Below, one piece after another: positions 16,948 to 26,427 of a stretch of 64,000 bases of DNA. The notes below the pieces were generated by a model that saw only the letters and a program-made list of their open reading frames with translations, ran no database searches and had not been told where the DNA came from. A program made the position numbers and the translations under genes. The stretch covers positions 1 to 64,000 of the forward strand of contig NZ_JADPKY010000054.1 of assembly GCF_023074185.1 (NCBI RefSeq), read 5' to 3'. The DNA is from Bradyrhizobium sp. 132 (GTDB lineage: Bacteria > Pseudomonadota > Alphaproteobacteria > Rhizobiales > Xanthobacteraceae). Position 1 is the stretch's first letter; each line of letters begins with the position of its first letter.

Positions 16948-17433
16948 CGCGTTGATCTCATTCGTCGCTGAGTCGCGATTGAACCGTATTGGTGTGTCGG
17001 CGCCAGAGCGGAATGTGGGTGTCCACATGGGATTTCCACCTGTGGACGAACGTGCGGATCCGTCGAAATATTCCATAATCTATGTTATGCGCATAAATAT
17101 TTTTCGTGAAATCAATAGCTTGCGGCTCCTTCAATTTGAACGTGTCCTCTTCTGGAAGTTCGTGCGCGTAAGATGCGCAATGGAGTCGGATTAAGACCTC
17201 ATCGGGCGGGTCGGCGAAATTGCGCGAGAGTGGGCCTGGGCGGCGGGGGTGCCAGTCTACTGATTGACGAGCAGATCGCACCGGACGCATGATTACCGGC
17301 GTTGACAAAGTACACCCTATTCGGATGTGCTTCATCCTACTGCCCAGAAGCAATCCATTCCCTGCCGTGGCGTCTTTTCAAAGCCGATCACTTGATTAAA
17401 GCATCGTGGGATCTTCCCTAAGTTCATTCGCTG

Positions 17434-17532
17434 TTTCCAAAATACCGGCCTGCCACGCTCGAGAATGAGAACATCGTCGGCAAAGTCCAAGACCATGTCG
17501 ACATGCTGCTCGACGAGAATGCAGCCGATCCC
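17434..17532 (-). pseudogene. ABC transporter ATPase fragment (LivF-like C-terminal part)
   Basis: An isolated 33-codon piece, ILVEQHVDMVLDFADDVLIL then ERGRPV, is the segment around the H-loop and C-terminal part of branched-chain amino acid-type ABC ATPases. No Walker A, signature motif or transporter partner lies nearby. The surrounding frame is unrelated on both sides. It is a gene remnant. Confidence 0.65.
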
Positions 17533-17566
17533 GGACCGCGTCACCCGGCGACAATTCCTGGGTATG

Positions 17567-17627
17567 TGCTCGGAAATTTCGATGTGAGCACACATCGAAT
17601 GCAGGTCGATGCTCAAGAAATTGACGT
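17567..17627. repeat. 61-bp dispersed repeat, copy 1
   Basis: This 61-bp stretch recurs at 30682-30742 with about seven mismatches and no gaps. The core GTGAGCACACATCGAAT is identical in both and contains a small TGTG/CACA inverted arm. Copy 1 abuts the ABC ATPase fragment. It may be the end of a worn insertion sequence or a small dispersed element. Confidence 0.7.
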
Positions 17628-17832
17628 CCAGGAAGGGCTAGTCGAGCGGGCCGAAGAAGGCCGCTCCAATACCCTACTCAATTTGGCCATCGCTCACCGG
17701 TTCGAGGAGGACGGGATTGTTTGGCAAGAAAACGATGGACCGGAAGTAGATCGCCGTAGCCACATCGAGTTCGCGAACGGGCAATGGCTTTGGCGTGATG
17801 CCAGTGGACGAATTCACGACGTCGCTGCTGCG

Positions 17833-18261
17833 CTAAGCGGGCTCGACTGCCAGAGGCGGCGAAGATTCATGCCTGACGCCTTCGCCGCAGCGGCGCTCGT
17901 ACTCCTCCTCGGTAATTTCTTCGACGTGTTCGAGCAGGGCCGCGAAGCCGACTACGTTGCTGAACGCCCAACCGTGGCCGATCCCCGCTGCGGCAATGCT
18001 GCTCATCACGGCATAGTCGAGAAACTGACCATATTCATGAGTTTTCGCGTTCGTGAGCGGCATCAGAGCTTTCACAGACATCTGGTGGCGGTTGCAATAT
18101 TCCGTCAGCTCGTTGAGCTTGGCCTGCAGCTGCTGATAATCCGTGGTGTAGTCGGTTTTTTCCCAGATACCATCCTTCCAGCGGTTGGTCTTGCTGCGCT
18201 CGGTGTGCGCAGTCGAGCCGAATGTCTGGTACATCCACGAGGTAGTTACCCATTTCTTCAT
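17833..18261 (-). CDS. Hypothetical protein
   Basis: A 142-residue soluble protein that I do not recognise. It begins MKKWVTTSWMYQTFG, has a central amphipathic helix (DYQQLQAKLNELTEYCNRH), a moderately hydrophobic SSIAAAGIGHGWAFSNVVGF stretch and an acidic VEEITEEEYERRC segment. The ATG at 18261 is the only sensible start. It lies 17 bp downstream of the secreted protein gene on the same strand, so the two may be cotranscribed. Confidence 0.6.
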   Translation of the reverse strand: MKKWVTTSWMYQTFGSTAHTERSKTNRWKDGIWEKTDYTTDYQQLQAKLNELTEYCNRHQMSVKALMPLTNAKTHEYGQFLDYAVMSSIAAAGIGHGWAFSNVVGFAALLEHVEEITEEEYERRCGEGVRHESSPPLAVEPA

Positions 18262-18278
18262 CGCAGTCTCACTCTGTT

Positions 18279-19103
18279 CTAGTCATCCCAACCGATATCG
18301 ACGAACGCCAGCCCGGCATTCGGCGATCGCGCCGAAAATCCGGCAATGTCGCACGAGCGCGCATCCCTGACCGGCGCGTTGCCGGCCAGCGTCAGCTCGC
18401 CTTTGCGGCCGAGCCGTCCCTGCACCGCGTAGGGCGCCGGGTTGCAGCCGCTCTTGAAGGTGTAAGCGGTGCCGACGACCGTCCCGTGCCTATCGACGCC
18501 GCCCTGAAACAGGACAGCGCCGCGCAGCTCGGCCGGAAGCCCCTTCTTCAGCTCGTCGTACTCGATACGGATCGTGCCGTTCTTGTAGAAGGACGCCCGG
18601 ACGACGGAGCCGTTGTGCGAGTAGTCGCGAACAGCGCTGGCCTCGAACGAGTCGCGCGGCCCCGCCTGCGGAATCGCGTGGGACACCCCGCAGGCGACGA
18701 AGGACAGCCGGTCGGCTGAGATCTCGTGAAGGTCCGGCTGGTCGCAGGCCATCGTCTCAAGCACCGGCTGACCGAGCTCGGTCTGGATGCGGACGGGACA
18801 TTCACGGATGCCGCAGGCCACGCCCGCACTCAGCATGGTCACCAGGAGCCGCCGTCCATCCGCGTTGAAAAACCAGCGGCGGTAGACCTTGACGCCGCGG
18901 CGTCCGACCCAGTCGACCTCGTTGAGCTTGTCCTTCCAGAACGACGCGAACTCGGGGTCCTGCGGGTTCTGAACGGTGGTCTCCGAGTAGGTCAGTTTCT
19001 CAGTCAGGAGCGGACCGGCAAGGCCCGACGAAGCCGCCACGGTGCTTAAGGCAACGATGCCCAGGGCCGCGACAAGACGGCCGGCAATCGGATGAAGAGT
19101 CAT
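18279..19103 (-). CDS. Secreted hypothetical protein
   Basis: A 274-residue protein with a clear Sec signal peptide (residues 1-29, hydrophobic core LGIVALSTVAASS, cleavage near GLAG). The mature part has paired cysteines (ACGIRECP, SGCNP, ARSCDIA) that could form disulfides in the periplasm, and no catalytic motif that I recognise. A purine-rich ribosome site precedes the ATG at 19103. Function unknown. It probably leads a two-gene unit with the hypothetical gene downstream. Confidence 0.7.
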   Translation of the reverse strand: MTLHPIAGRLVAALGIVALSTVAASSGLAGPLLTEKLTYSETTVQNPQDPEFASFWKDKLNEVDWVGRRGVKVYRRWFFNADGRRLLVTMLSAGVACGIRECPVRIQTELGQPVLETMACDQPDLHEISADRLSFVACGVSHAIPQAGPRDSFEASAVRDYSHNGSVVRASFYKNGTIRIEYDELKKGLPAELRGAVLFQGGVDRHGTVVGTAYTFKSGCNPAPYAVQGRLGRKGELTLAGNAPVRDARSCDIAGFSARSPNAGLAFVDIGWDD

Positions 19104-19712
19104 GGAAGGAGCCCCGCAGTTCGAACGGGGCAGTCTATAAGCGACTGTTTTTGCGGACGGCTTGATATGAAGGATGACATTTTAGGGATTCGGCACGGGA
19201 GTGTGTCCAGCCGCCGACATTGTTGAGAGTCCCTTAACAGAGCGATCGTGCCGCTGCCGACCGTTTCTAGTCGCCGGGCACGCTTTCGAAATCTGAAGAA
19301 AGGCGCGAGGGCAGTAGGCATGCTCTTGCAGTAGCGGACGCCGCGCTTTCCCCCCACCTCGGTTGCCAGGATGCTCTCGTCAGTTTCGCGACCCTGTACC
19401 AGGGTCACGCGCGTCACTGCTTCGGAAAATAAAGATATAATCCATGCTGTATGAACATGAATTAATGAATGATTCCCAACGGCTTATTCCTACGAAGTTC
19501 CATGACAAAAGTGAGATCGAGCTGCGGAGCTGTGCACGCGGCTACTGCCAAACGATGTCGGCGGCATCGACTTCTGTTTGATGACGTCCCATCGGAAATA
19601 GAGACTGATCCTGCCCTGCTCGTCTGTGAATCGGCGTGGGGACCGTGCGCCGATCGGCATCACAACCCTATTGACCGGCTTTGATTCTGCGGGGGCAATG
19701 TTGGGCGCCGCA
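19104..19712. other. Intergenic stretch without a recognisable gene
   Basis: About 600 bp. I find no frame with coherent protein character, no RNA gene and no strong hairpin. It adjoins the IS66 remnant and is probably eroded DNA. Confidence 0.4.
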
Positions 19713-19864
19713 TCACGGCTTGGTCGCCACCGTCACCCGGACCGCCCCTGACGGAGCGATCACCGGCTCGCCTTCAGCGCCTGGACAATCGACGAAATCA
19801 TCGCCGTATCCGCTCCACGCCAGGCTCGGATCGTGATGCCGTCAACATAAATCTCGATGATCCC
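19713..19864 (-). mobile_element. IS66-family remnant (end of tnpA, start of tnpB)
   Basis: The minus strand ends a frame with IEIYVDGITIRAWRGADTAM and IVQALKASR, the typical C-terminus of IS66 TnpA. Its TGA overlaps a GTG in GTGA that starts VIAPSGAVRVTVATKP, the typical N-terminus of IS66 TnpB, which then stops after 16 codons. The order and overlap match an IS66 operon, but the bulk of tnpA, the rest of tnpB and tnpC are gone. Confidence 0.7.
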
Positions 19865-20282
19865 GCTATCTGCCCTGCGCACCGCTTTGCGCTCCCGGTG
19901 ACACGTGGGTCGGTACCACTCCGACCACCACCGCCGGCACAACCTGTACTTGGTCAGCTTCGGAATGACCGCCTGCTGCTTCTCGCAACTGACGTCGGAG
20001 CCAAACGACTGCTGCGGCCACAATCTGGCGGCTCCTGTGAAGACTTCAAGCCGCCGCACCGGCTCCGTGGTGGCAGTATGCACCGTGTGCATTCTAAGCC
20101 TAACGGTCGAAACCGAACCGCAGTCTCGCACATCACACCGTCATCCGGCAGGTGGCCGCTGAACTGCCCTTACGTTTGAACTGTCGAGCAGCGCTGCGCC
20201 GATCCCGGCACGCTGAAGCAAACCGAATGCAGCGGCACCGAGATTGCCGCCCGATAAGGCTCCGCAGCGATGTCGCAAGGTT

Positions 20283-23200
20283 CTATGACGTCGACAGAAT
20301 GAGCGAGTTGGAGTTCTGCCATGAAAGAGCTTTCTCGGCCGCAAATCGTTGCGGGCGTCCGATCAAGTAGCCTTGCATCTCGTCGCAGCCCTCCTTAATG
20401 AGCAATGACATCTGGTCCTTCGTTTCGATCCCTTCCGCCAGGACCGGCACACCCAGCCCATGGGCGAGCCCGATGATCGCGCGAATGATGGCCAATGATC
20501 GCTCGCTCTGTCCCAACGAGGCGACGAAGGACCGGTCGACCTTGATCCTGTCGAGAGGAAATGCCTCAACATAGGACAGCGAGGAATACCCGGTCCCGAA
20601 GTCGTCGAGCGCGATCAGGATGCCCAGGCTCTTGAGCGATTGCATCGTCCTCTTGGCGCGCGAGACGTCCTCGATCAGGACGCCTTCGGTGATCTCGACC
20701 TCCAGGCGCACAGGCGCGAGCCCGCTTTCACGCAGCGCCTTGCGGACCTGTGCATCGAGGTTTTCCCTGCGGAACTGCGCGGCCGAGACGTTGACGGCGA
20801 TCCTGAAGGGCTGGTCCCACGATGCGGCCTCACGGCAGGCCTCCATCAGCACCCAGTCGTCGATCTGGGCGATCGAGCCACTCCGCTCCGCCACTGGGAT
20901 GAAATCTCCGGGAGGGATGATTCCGCGATGCGGATGCCGCCAGCGAACGAGGGCCTCGTAGCCGGTAGTGTGCCCATCGCGGTGCTGCTGAGGCTGATAA
21001 TCCAAATAGAGCTCCCCGCGCTCGACGGCGAACCGCAGATCATGCTCGAGCGCGCGGCGCTCGCGGAGCTGCTGGTCCATCGCGCTCGTGAACAGCCGAA
21101 TCGCGCCCCTGCCCTCGTGCTTGGCGCGATAGAGCGCCGCATCCGCGTTCGCGAGCAGAGAAACGATATTATCCGCATCTCTGGGAAACAGCGCCGCGCC
21201 GATACAGAGGTCCAGCTTCAGACCATGACCATCGACTACGATCGGATCCTCGAATGCAGCGCGCATCTTGGTCGCGAGGAGTTCCGCGCTTGCCGACAAT
21301 GGCTCTTGTTCCGTAATGCCGATGAACTCGTCGCCGCCCGCCCGCGCTACGTAGCAGCCTTGCGCGGCTTCCTGAAGGCGCCGTGACGCTTCGCGCAGCA
21401 CGGCATCTCCGACCGCATGCCCGAATAGATCGTTGATCTCCTTGAAGTGATCGAGGTCGATACACAGCACGGCGAAGCCGGATCCGGTGACCTCGGCCCG
21501 CTCGACCGCAGCCGAGAGGTGCTGATTTAAGGCTGTGCGATTGGGCAGCTCGGTCAGAACATCATGGGAAGCGAGATAGCTGATCCTCTCCTGGGCGCGG
21601 TTGCGCTCGGTAATGTCGAATGCCACGCAAACATGGGCTAAACGTGCCTCGTACTGCAGCGGACGAGACTCGATCGCGACCTGTATGAGATCCCCGCCAG
21701 CGGTTCTGTGCAGTTCAAAGTCCACAAGGTCATCGGATGCTCCGCACTCGAGCTGCTGCTCGGACATCAGAAGAAGATCCTCGCGCCGATAGCCGTAGTG
21801 CCGGCACATCGCTGCGTTCACCGCGAGCAATTGCCGGGTTGCTGTATCGACCACCCACATGGGCAGTGGATTCTCCTCGAAAAGGAGCCGGAACGAGGCC
21901 TCCCGACGCTTCAGGTCGGTGATATCGATCCGGACCCCGATGCTGCCTCCATCAGCCGTGCGCCGTTCCTCCACCCGGATCCAGCGGTCGCCAGGCAGAT
22001 GCTGCTCGTGGGAGTATCTCGGCAGCGCGTGGCGTGCCAAGCGTTCAATGAGCCATTCATCCTCTCGCCCAATCGCCTCCGGATATTGCTGCCGCGCCAG
22101 TCCAGCCCGGAGGATGCTTTCGAACGGTGCGCCTGCCGCAAGCGCTTCGTGGCTGGCAGCATAGAATTCCGCGTATTGGCTATTCCAAAGGACCAGTCGA
22201 TCATCCTTGTCAAAGACGGCGAGGCCTTCAGGAACGACCTCGAGCGCCTCGGTGAGATGGGAGTGAGCGGCGCGGGCGGCAGCTTCGGCCTGTTCGGCCG
22301 CAGCCGTCGCTTCGGCAAGAGCCATCTCGGTTCGATGCCGCTCCGTGATGTCCTCGTGCGTGGCAACCCAGCCTCTGCCCTCCATGGGGCGGTGCCGGAT
22401 GCGCACAATTCGTCCATTCGTCAGCTCGACGGTCGTATCTGAGTTTTGGGCGATCACCGGGTCACTATTGCGCCAGACCAGATACTCCTCCTTCGAGATC
22501 TTCGGTGCGCTGCCGGCCGAGTACCTGAGATCGACGATGTCATTCAGCTTCATCCCCGGCCGCACGACTTCTGGATCCAGATCGTAAATCTCCAGATACT
22601 TCCGATTGCAGACGATCAGACGCTGATCATCGTCGAAGAAGCAGAAGCCCTGGGACATGTTGTTAAGGGCCCGATCGAACCGTTCAGCCACGGCGGTCGC
22701 GGTCTGCTCCGCGGCTCTTGCGCGCTCCCCCTCCTGGATCAGGCTGCTATGAGCTTGGATCAGTTGGACAAACGAGCGAAAGTTAGTGTTGATCATCCGG
22801 CCGAGCAGCACGAGCAACAACAGCAAATTGATCCCGAGCGAGATCATGATCCCGTCACCCGAAACGAGCAGCACGGTCGCGATCGGGGTGCCGGCAATCA
22901 GCATGGTCAGCAGGGACGCCGCTGGAAAGCTGCCGAGGCAGTAGGCCGTGCCGATGCACCCCATGAAGACCAGCAACGCGATGGGCGCGCGCAGACCGGG
23001 ATCTACCGTCGCGAACAGGGCCAGAATCCAGACAACAAAGCCCGCATTGAGTAGCACCGCGACAACGCGAGTCCGCCTGAGCTCACTGTGCGCCTCCTCC
23101 GGCGCGACATCGACCGTTTTCAAACGGAGCCACTGAACCAACCGGAGCAGGCACAGTGCGAGGAGAGCGGTTGGCAGGCCGAATCTGAGCCAGGCCGATA

Positions 23201-23372
23201 CAGTTAGCGGGAGGATCAGGGCTACACTGATACTATCGACCAGCAGCACAGCGTAGAGAACTGGAACCTGCTTTCGTAGAATCCGGAATTGCTCGACGAC
23301 CAGCGAACGACCGAGCGGATCCGTTGTATCGCCCACGGCGAACGCGGCACGTAGTCGCGCGAATAAATCCAT
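20283..23372 (-). CDS. Membrane PAS-GGDEF-EAL c-di-GMP signalling protein
   Basis: A 1029-residue bifunctional receptor. Residues 30-205 hold about six transmembrane helices without a large periplasmic domain, followed by a short coiled coil. Three PAS-type modules follow at about 230-345, 370-480 and 490-600. The diguanylate cyclase domain (about 610-775) has an intact ARAGGDEF active site. The phosphodiesterase domain (about 785-1020) starts with YEALVRW and keeps ALDDFGTGYSSLSY and the lysine-containing IKVDRSF, so both activities look possible. It is monocistronic, flanked by eroded DNA on both sides. The integral membrane part suggests sensing of a membrane or gaseous cue, which is inference. 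Confidence 0.9.
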   Translation of the reverse strand: MDLFARLRAAFAVGDTTDPLGRSLVVEQFRILRKQVPVLYAVLLVDSISVALILPLTVSAWLRFGLPTALLALCLLRLVQWLRLKTVDVAPEEAHSELRRTRVVAVLLNAGFVVWILALFATVDPGLRAPIALLVFMGCIGTAYCLGSFPAASLLTMLIAGTPIATVLLVSGDGIMISLGINLLLLLVLLGRMINTNFRSFVQLIQAHSSLIQEGERARAAEQTATAVAERFDRALNNMSQGFCFFDDDQRLIVCNRKYLEIYDLDPEVVRPGMKLNDIVDLRYSAGSAPKISKEEYLVWRNSDPVIAQNSDTTVELTNGRIVRIRHRPMEGRGWVATHEDITERHRTEMALAEATAAAEQAEAAARAAHSHLTEALEVVPEGLAVFDKDDRLVLWNSQYAEFYAASHEALAAGAPFESILRAGLARQQYPEAIGREDEWLIERLARHALPRYSHEQHLPGDRWIRVEERRTADGGSIGVRIDITDLKRREASFRLLFEENPLPMWVVDTATRQLLAVNAAMCRHYGYRREDLLLMSEQQLECGASDDLVDFELHRTAGGDLIQVAIESRPLQYEARLAHVCVAFDITERNRAQERISYLASHDVLTELPNRTALNQHLSAAVERAEVTGSGFAVLCIDLDHFKEINDLFGHAVGDAVLREASRRLQEAAQGCYVARAGGDEFIGITEQEPLSASAELLATKMRAAFEDPIVVDGHGLKLDLCIGAALFPRDADNIVSLLANADAALYRAKHEGRGAIRLFTSAMDQQLRERRALEHDLRFAVERGELYLDYQPQQHRDGHTTGYEALVRWRHPHRGIIPPGDFIPVAERSGSIAQIDDWVLMEACREAASWDQPFRIAVNVSAAQFRRENLDAQVRKALRESGLAPVRLEVEITEGVLIEDVSRAKRTMQSLKSLGILIALDDFGTGYSSLSYVEAFPLDRIKVDRSFVASLGQSERSLAIIRAIIGLAHGLGVPVLAEGIETKDQMSLLIKEGCDEMQGYLIGRPQRFAAEKALSWQNSNSLILSTS

Positions 23373-24232
23373 CGAGATTGTCCTACCCCCTTTAGAACTT
23401 AGGCGGGAGAGACGAAAGACGGGTAAAGCCGTTTGGTATCCCGGGGCTTAATGGCTTGCTGCAACTGCAAGCTCTTCAGCAGCGGCGAGGCTCAACTTAG
23501 CGCAGTTTCCGGTCGTCTCAAAAATCCAAGGTGGTCCTGAGACTGGATGCCGAGCCGTTCCTCAGGGCCTTACAGCGAGCGGGCCCCGGAAACGTGGCAC
23601 CGCCGCCGGGCTGGACGGTGTATTGGAAAATGGGCTGAACGGTCCAGGCGTCCTTAATTTCAATTTAATAGAGCGCGGCCAGAAGTCGTTCGAAGCTTCG
23701 TACCCGGCCAATTTGGATCAACCCGGGCTCCCGATGGCCCAAATCGAGCGCCTGCGCCCGCTTTGACACGTGAGCGTACCGGCTGCGATGCAACTTGTCG
23801 TCAGGACGGTTAACGTGCAAACCTGACGAGCTCGAGGCCCGGCGTAGAGATCGATAGCATTGCGGTCGGCGCCGCCGCCGGCAACCCTGGCGATCCCGCG
23901 ATTGTCGGGACGAGATCGATCTGCTGCTTGAAGACCGCCCGGCTGCCGAGATCGCGCGACATTAGCAGGGGCTCGCGCCGTTGGCAGGACGGCAAATGAT
24001 ACGCCGTTCGAGCCCCGCCGCTGATCGGTCGCCCTTGTCGTTGTTCCACTCGTACCGGACCGCCCGAGAAGAAGGGGCTGATCGTTGACGTGAAAATCAA
24101 CGCCGTAGCGTTCCGCTCCTGCGGATCGCCCGGACCGACTCCGCCTTGGGTCGCCTCGAGATCGATATGCACCGACGAAGCGGCAATTCAACTCACGCAC
24201 GCATCCTTCGGAACGCCGCGACGAACCATGTG
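23373..24232. other. Eroded intergenic region
   Basis: About 860 bp with open frames but none coherent. A short + strand frame from a GTG near 23531 ends with PPPGWTVYWKMG, a phrase that may be left from a small conserved protein; this is weak. Frames at 23.8-24.2 kb on the minus strand look like shuffled fragments. No RNA gene is seen. Confidence 0.35.
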
Positions 24233-24495
24233 CGCACCCGAGGATTGCCATCCAAAGCTTGGCAAACCACGGGATGGTGAGCAGTTTTGGCTTGACGATG
24301 ACGAAGAGCCGTTCGACCACGAACAGACTGAGAAGATAGCACGTTGCGATCATCGCCGTCCCGGCGATCCAGTGACCTTCCCCGGCAACGGCGACCGCGA
24401 CCAATTTCAACGGCTCTACGGTCGCCGTCGGCACCGCCACACAGAAATAGCGATTGGTAGGGTCCAAGATTTTCGATCCGTCGTTTAAGGCTCAT
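24233..24495 (-). pseudogene. Frameshifted small membrane protein gene
   Basis: An ATG at 24495 with AGGAG seven bases upstream opens MSLKRRIENLGPYQSLFL. The frame then breaks near 24445 and continues in the next frame as AVPTATVEPLKLVAVAVAGE, GHWIAGTAMIATCYLLSLF and VERLFVIVKPKLLTIPWF. Together they match a two-helix membrane protein of about 85 residues that I recall as common in Bradyrhizobium-type genomes. One indel separates it from function, and its downstream end is also lost. Confidence 0.6.
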
Positions 24496-24757
24496 GAGCA
24501 GCTCCTGGTCCCTCAACTGCGCAGCGAGCGGCGACGTTCCATGCTCGGAACATACACCGGTCTTTCCCCTTCGGCGGACCGAATGCCGATCGAGGAGTTC
24601 GGGCATGGAGAAAGATGTCGCGTGGCCTGCTGGCGGCCACGATAGCAGCGGGCGCATGCGCGGCGACTACGCCGCTGACGGTGGCGCCGACGGAAAGGGC
24701 CTCGGAGATGCCGATGAGGAGTTCATGATACCTGCACGGTGCCGAATAGGCCGATGA

Positions 24758-24883
24758 AAGGTCACTGGCTTCGCCCTGGACGGCAGCCGCTGGGACGGCA
24801 TCTATGTCGGCCGGCAGAAGGGCGACGAGTTCATCTATGCCGGCGCGGTCGACCACGGCTTCGAATGCGGTCGCTGGCATTGA
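24758..24883 (+). pseudogene. ATP-dependent DNA ligase C-terminal fragment
   Basis: The frame reads VTGFALDGSRWDGIYVGRQK then GDEFIYAGAVDHGFE before a stop. This is the beta-strand pattern of the OB domain in bacterial LigC/LigD-type ATP-dependent ligases. The adenylation domain with its lysine is absent, as is the rest of the OB domain. It is a small relic in an eroded stretch. Confidence 0.55.
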
Positions 24884-25096
24884 CGAAGCCGCCGATCACG
24901 TCGTCGAGGCGGCAAGGACTGAGATGAAACAGCGCGCGGATGATCTTGGCCCGCGCGAAGGCACTCGGTCCCTTACCAACGCGAAGCGGAAGTCTGCCAC
25001 CCTCAGCGTGAACGGCGGCTTGTGACCCGGAAGGGACAATGCGAGCGAATAACATTAGAACAACTGAATGCTATGGCAGAGGGGCTGTTGGGAACG

Positions 25097-26053
25097 CTAG
25101 TTCGCCAAGTGAACTGCGGGGTGCAAGGTCCCGAGCACCCCGACGACCGCAAAGATCGCAAGTCCGAAGGCAATCTCGATTCCACTGTTGCGCGTCAGTC
25201 GACGAACGGCCTTGAGCTGCGCTTCATTACCCAGCGGCAAGGCGAGATCAGGCGTCAGCCAATACCGATTGATGGCGGCAAAGGCGAGCATGATCATGAA
25301 GAGAAATATCTTCACAATGAGTAGCCATCCATATTCCGTTGTGAGCAGCCCCTTGATTGAACCGACCAGAATCCAGGCATTGACAATGCCGGTCGCCAAT
25401 ATTGTGCCGACGCTGAGCATGCCGAGGCTGGAAAACCGCCGTGCTGCCTGCGATACAAAGGCCGACGCATGATCCTGGTTGCGCCGAACCTCCGCCAGCA
25501 ACAGGGTGAACGGCACAAGTCCACCGAGCCAGGCCGCCGCGGCGATGAGATGTAACGCGTCTGCCATCACGTGGATGCTGCCGATATCGCCCGCGCTTGA
25601 CCCGGCATGTCCGGTCCATGCGATGCCCGCAATGAGGCCGAGGCTAGAGGCGAGCGCGAGCGGTTGGGCCAGCGGAAGTCGGTCATAGCTCAAGCAAGCG
25701 GCCAGCACGATCGCCAGTGCAACGCGAATTTCCGAAACCATCCCGAACTGCGTCTCCGCCAAGACGGTGGACAGGATGTCCGTGGTCGCGGCCTCGCCGA
25801 GCGGCAGACCGCTCATGGCGGCGGCCTCCAACAGAACCCAGGCCGCGCCGGACGCCACGGTCACCGCCACCCCGATCCATGCGGCACGAACGATCATCTG
25901 CTCCATGACTAGGATGCGGGCAGCTCCCGTTAAATGCGGCGCGGGCTGCGCCATCACCGCCCTGAAAATCAAGACGCCGACGGTAATCGCGGTGGCAGCG
26001 AAGTGAATCGCGCGGACGACGATCAATGAGACGTTCACGGCGTCCCCCAGCAT
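25097..26053 (-). CDS. copD: CopD-family copper transport membrane protein
   Basis: A 318-residue inner-membrane protein with about eight hydrophobic helices and the CopD histidine pattern: an early RAIHFAATAITVG helix, WTGHAGS, MADALHLIAAAAWLGGLVPF and a closing HPAVH. CopD works with periplasmic CopC to bring copper into the cytoplasm or handle it at the membrane. It is the last gene of a leftward set (DUF2946, outer-membrane protein, copC, copD), 15 bp after copC. The set lacks copA/copB here, so it resembles the CopCD uptake type rather than a full resistance operon. Confidence 0.85.
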   Translation of the reverse strand: MLGDAVNVSLIVVRAIHFAATAITVGVLIFRAVMAQPAPHLTGAARILVMEQMIVRAAWIGVAVTVASGAAWVLLEAAAMSGLPLGEAATTDILSTVLAETQFGMVSEIRVALAIVLAACLSYDRLPLAQPLALASSLGLIAGIAWTGHAGSSAGDIGSIHVMADALHLIAAAAWLGGLVPFTLLLAEVRRNQDHASAFVSQAARRFSSLGMLSVGTILATGIVNAWILVGSIKGLLTTEYGWLLIVKIFLFMIMLAFAAINRYWLTPDLALPLGNEAQLKAVRRLTRNSGIEIAFGLAIFAVVGVLGTLHPAVHLAN

Positions 26054-26068
26054 CAGATCATCAGGCCT

Positions 26069-26425
26069 TTACTGCCCGACCTGAAAGGTGAAGCTGCCGT
26101 CCGTCGTGTGCGTGTCCACGGAAAGAACACGCCAGTTTACGCGGTATGTTCCCGCGCCCCCTGAACGCAGTGCGACCGACATCTGGTTGCCGCTGACACG
26201 TGGTTTGCCGGTATCGACACGCTGGCCGGCGGCGTTGGTCACGGTCACGGAACTGAAGGCAGGCTCCAGCTTTTGGGTAAACCACAGGGTGACCTCGCGC
26301 GGCGCGGTCGCGACCTTGTTGCCGACGCGCGGTTCGGCATGGTCGAGAGAAGCGTGCGCAAGTGCGTTGCCCGTCACGAGCAGCAGCGACAGCGGAACCA
26401 GTACGGCAAAAGCTGTGCGGCGCAT
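26069..26425 (-). CDS. copC: CopC-family periplasmic copper-binding protein
   Basis: A 118-residue protein from the ATG at 26425, chosen because GAGGAA precedes it and a signal peptide (LVPLSLLLVTGNALAHA) begins there. The mature N-terminus HASLDHAEP provides the first histidine of the CopC copper site, and WRVLSVDTHTTDGSF near the end provides the conserved DxH. It binds copper in the periplasm and hands it to CopD. The start is two bases after the stop of the outer-membrane protein gene. Confidence 0.9.
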   Translation of the reverse strand: MRRTAFAVLVPLSLLLVTGNALAHASLDHAEPRVGNKVATAPREVTLWFTQKLEPAFSSVTVTNAAGQRVDTGKPRVSGNQMSVALRSGGAGTYRVNWRVLSVDTHTTDGSFTFQVGQ

Positions 26426-26427
26426 GA

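Noticed and set aside
17332..17616. 94-codon frame taken as a small gene
   Set aside because: Only the central 33 codons match an ABC ATPase; the start lies inside a dispersed repeat. Reported as a fragment instead.
23718..24467. 249-codon frame including the membrane fragment
   Set aside because: Only the first ~78 codons look like protein and they belong to a gene started in another frame; the rest is random-looking.
24485..24880. 131-codon leftward frame opposite the ligase fragment
   Set aside because: It runs antisense to both the ligase remnant and the start of the membrane pseudogene; alanine-rich composition is explained by GC content.
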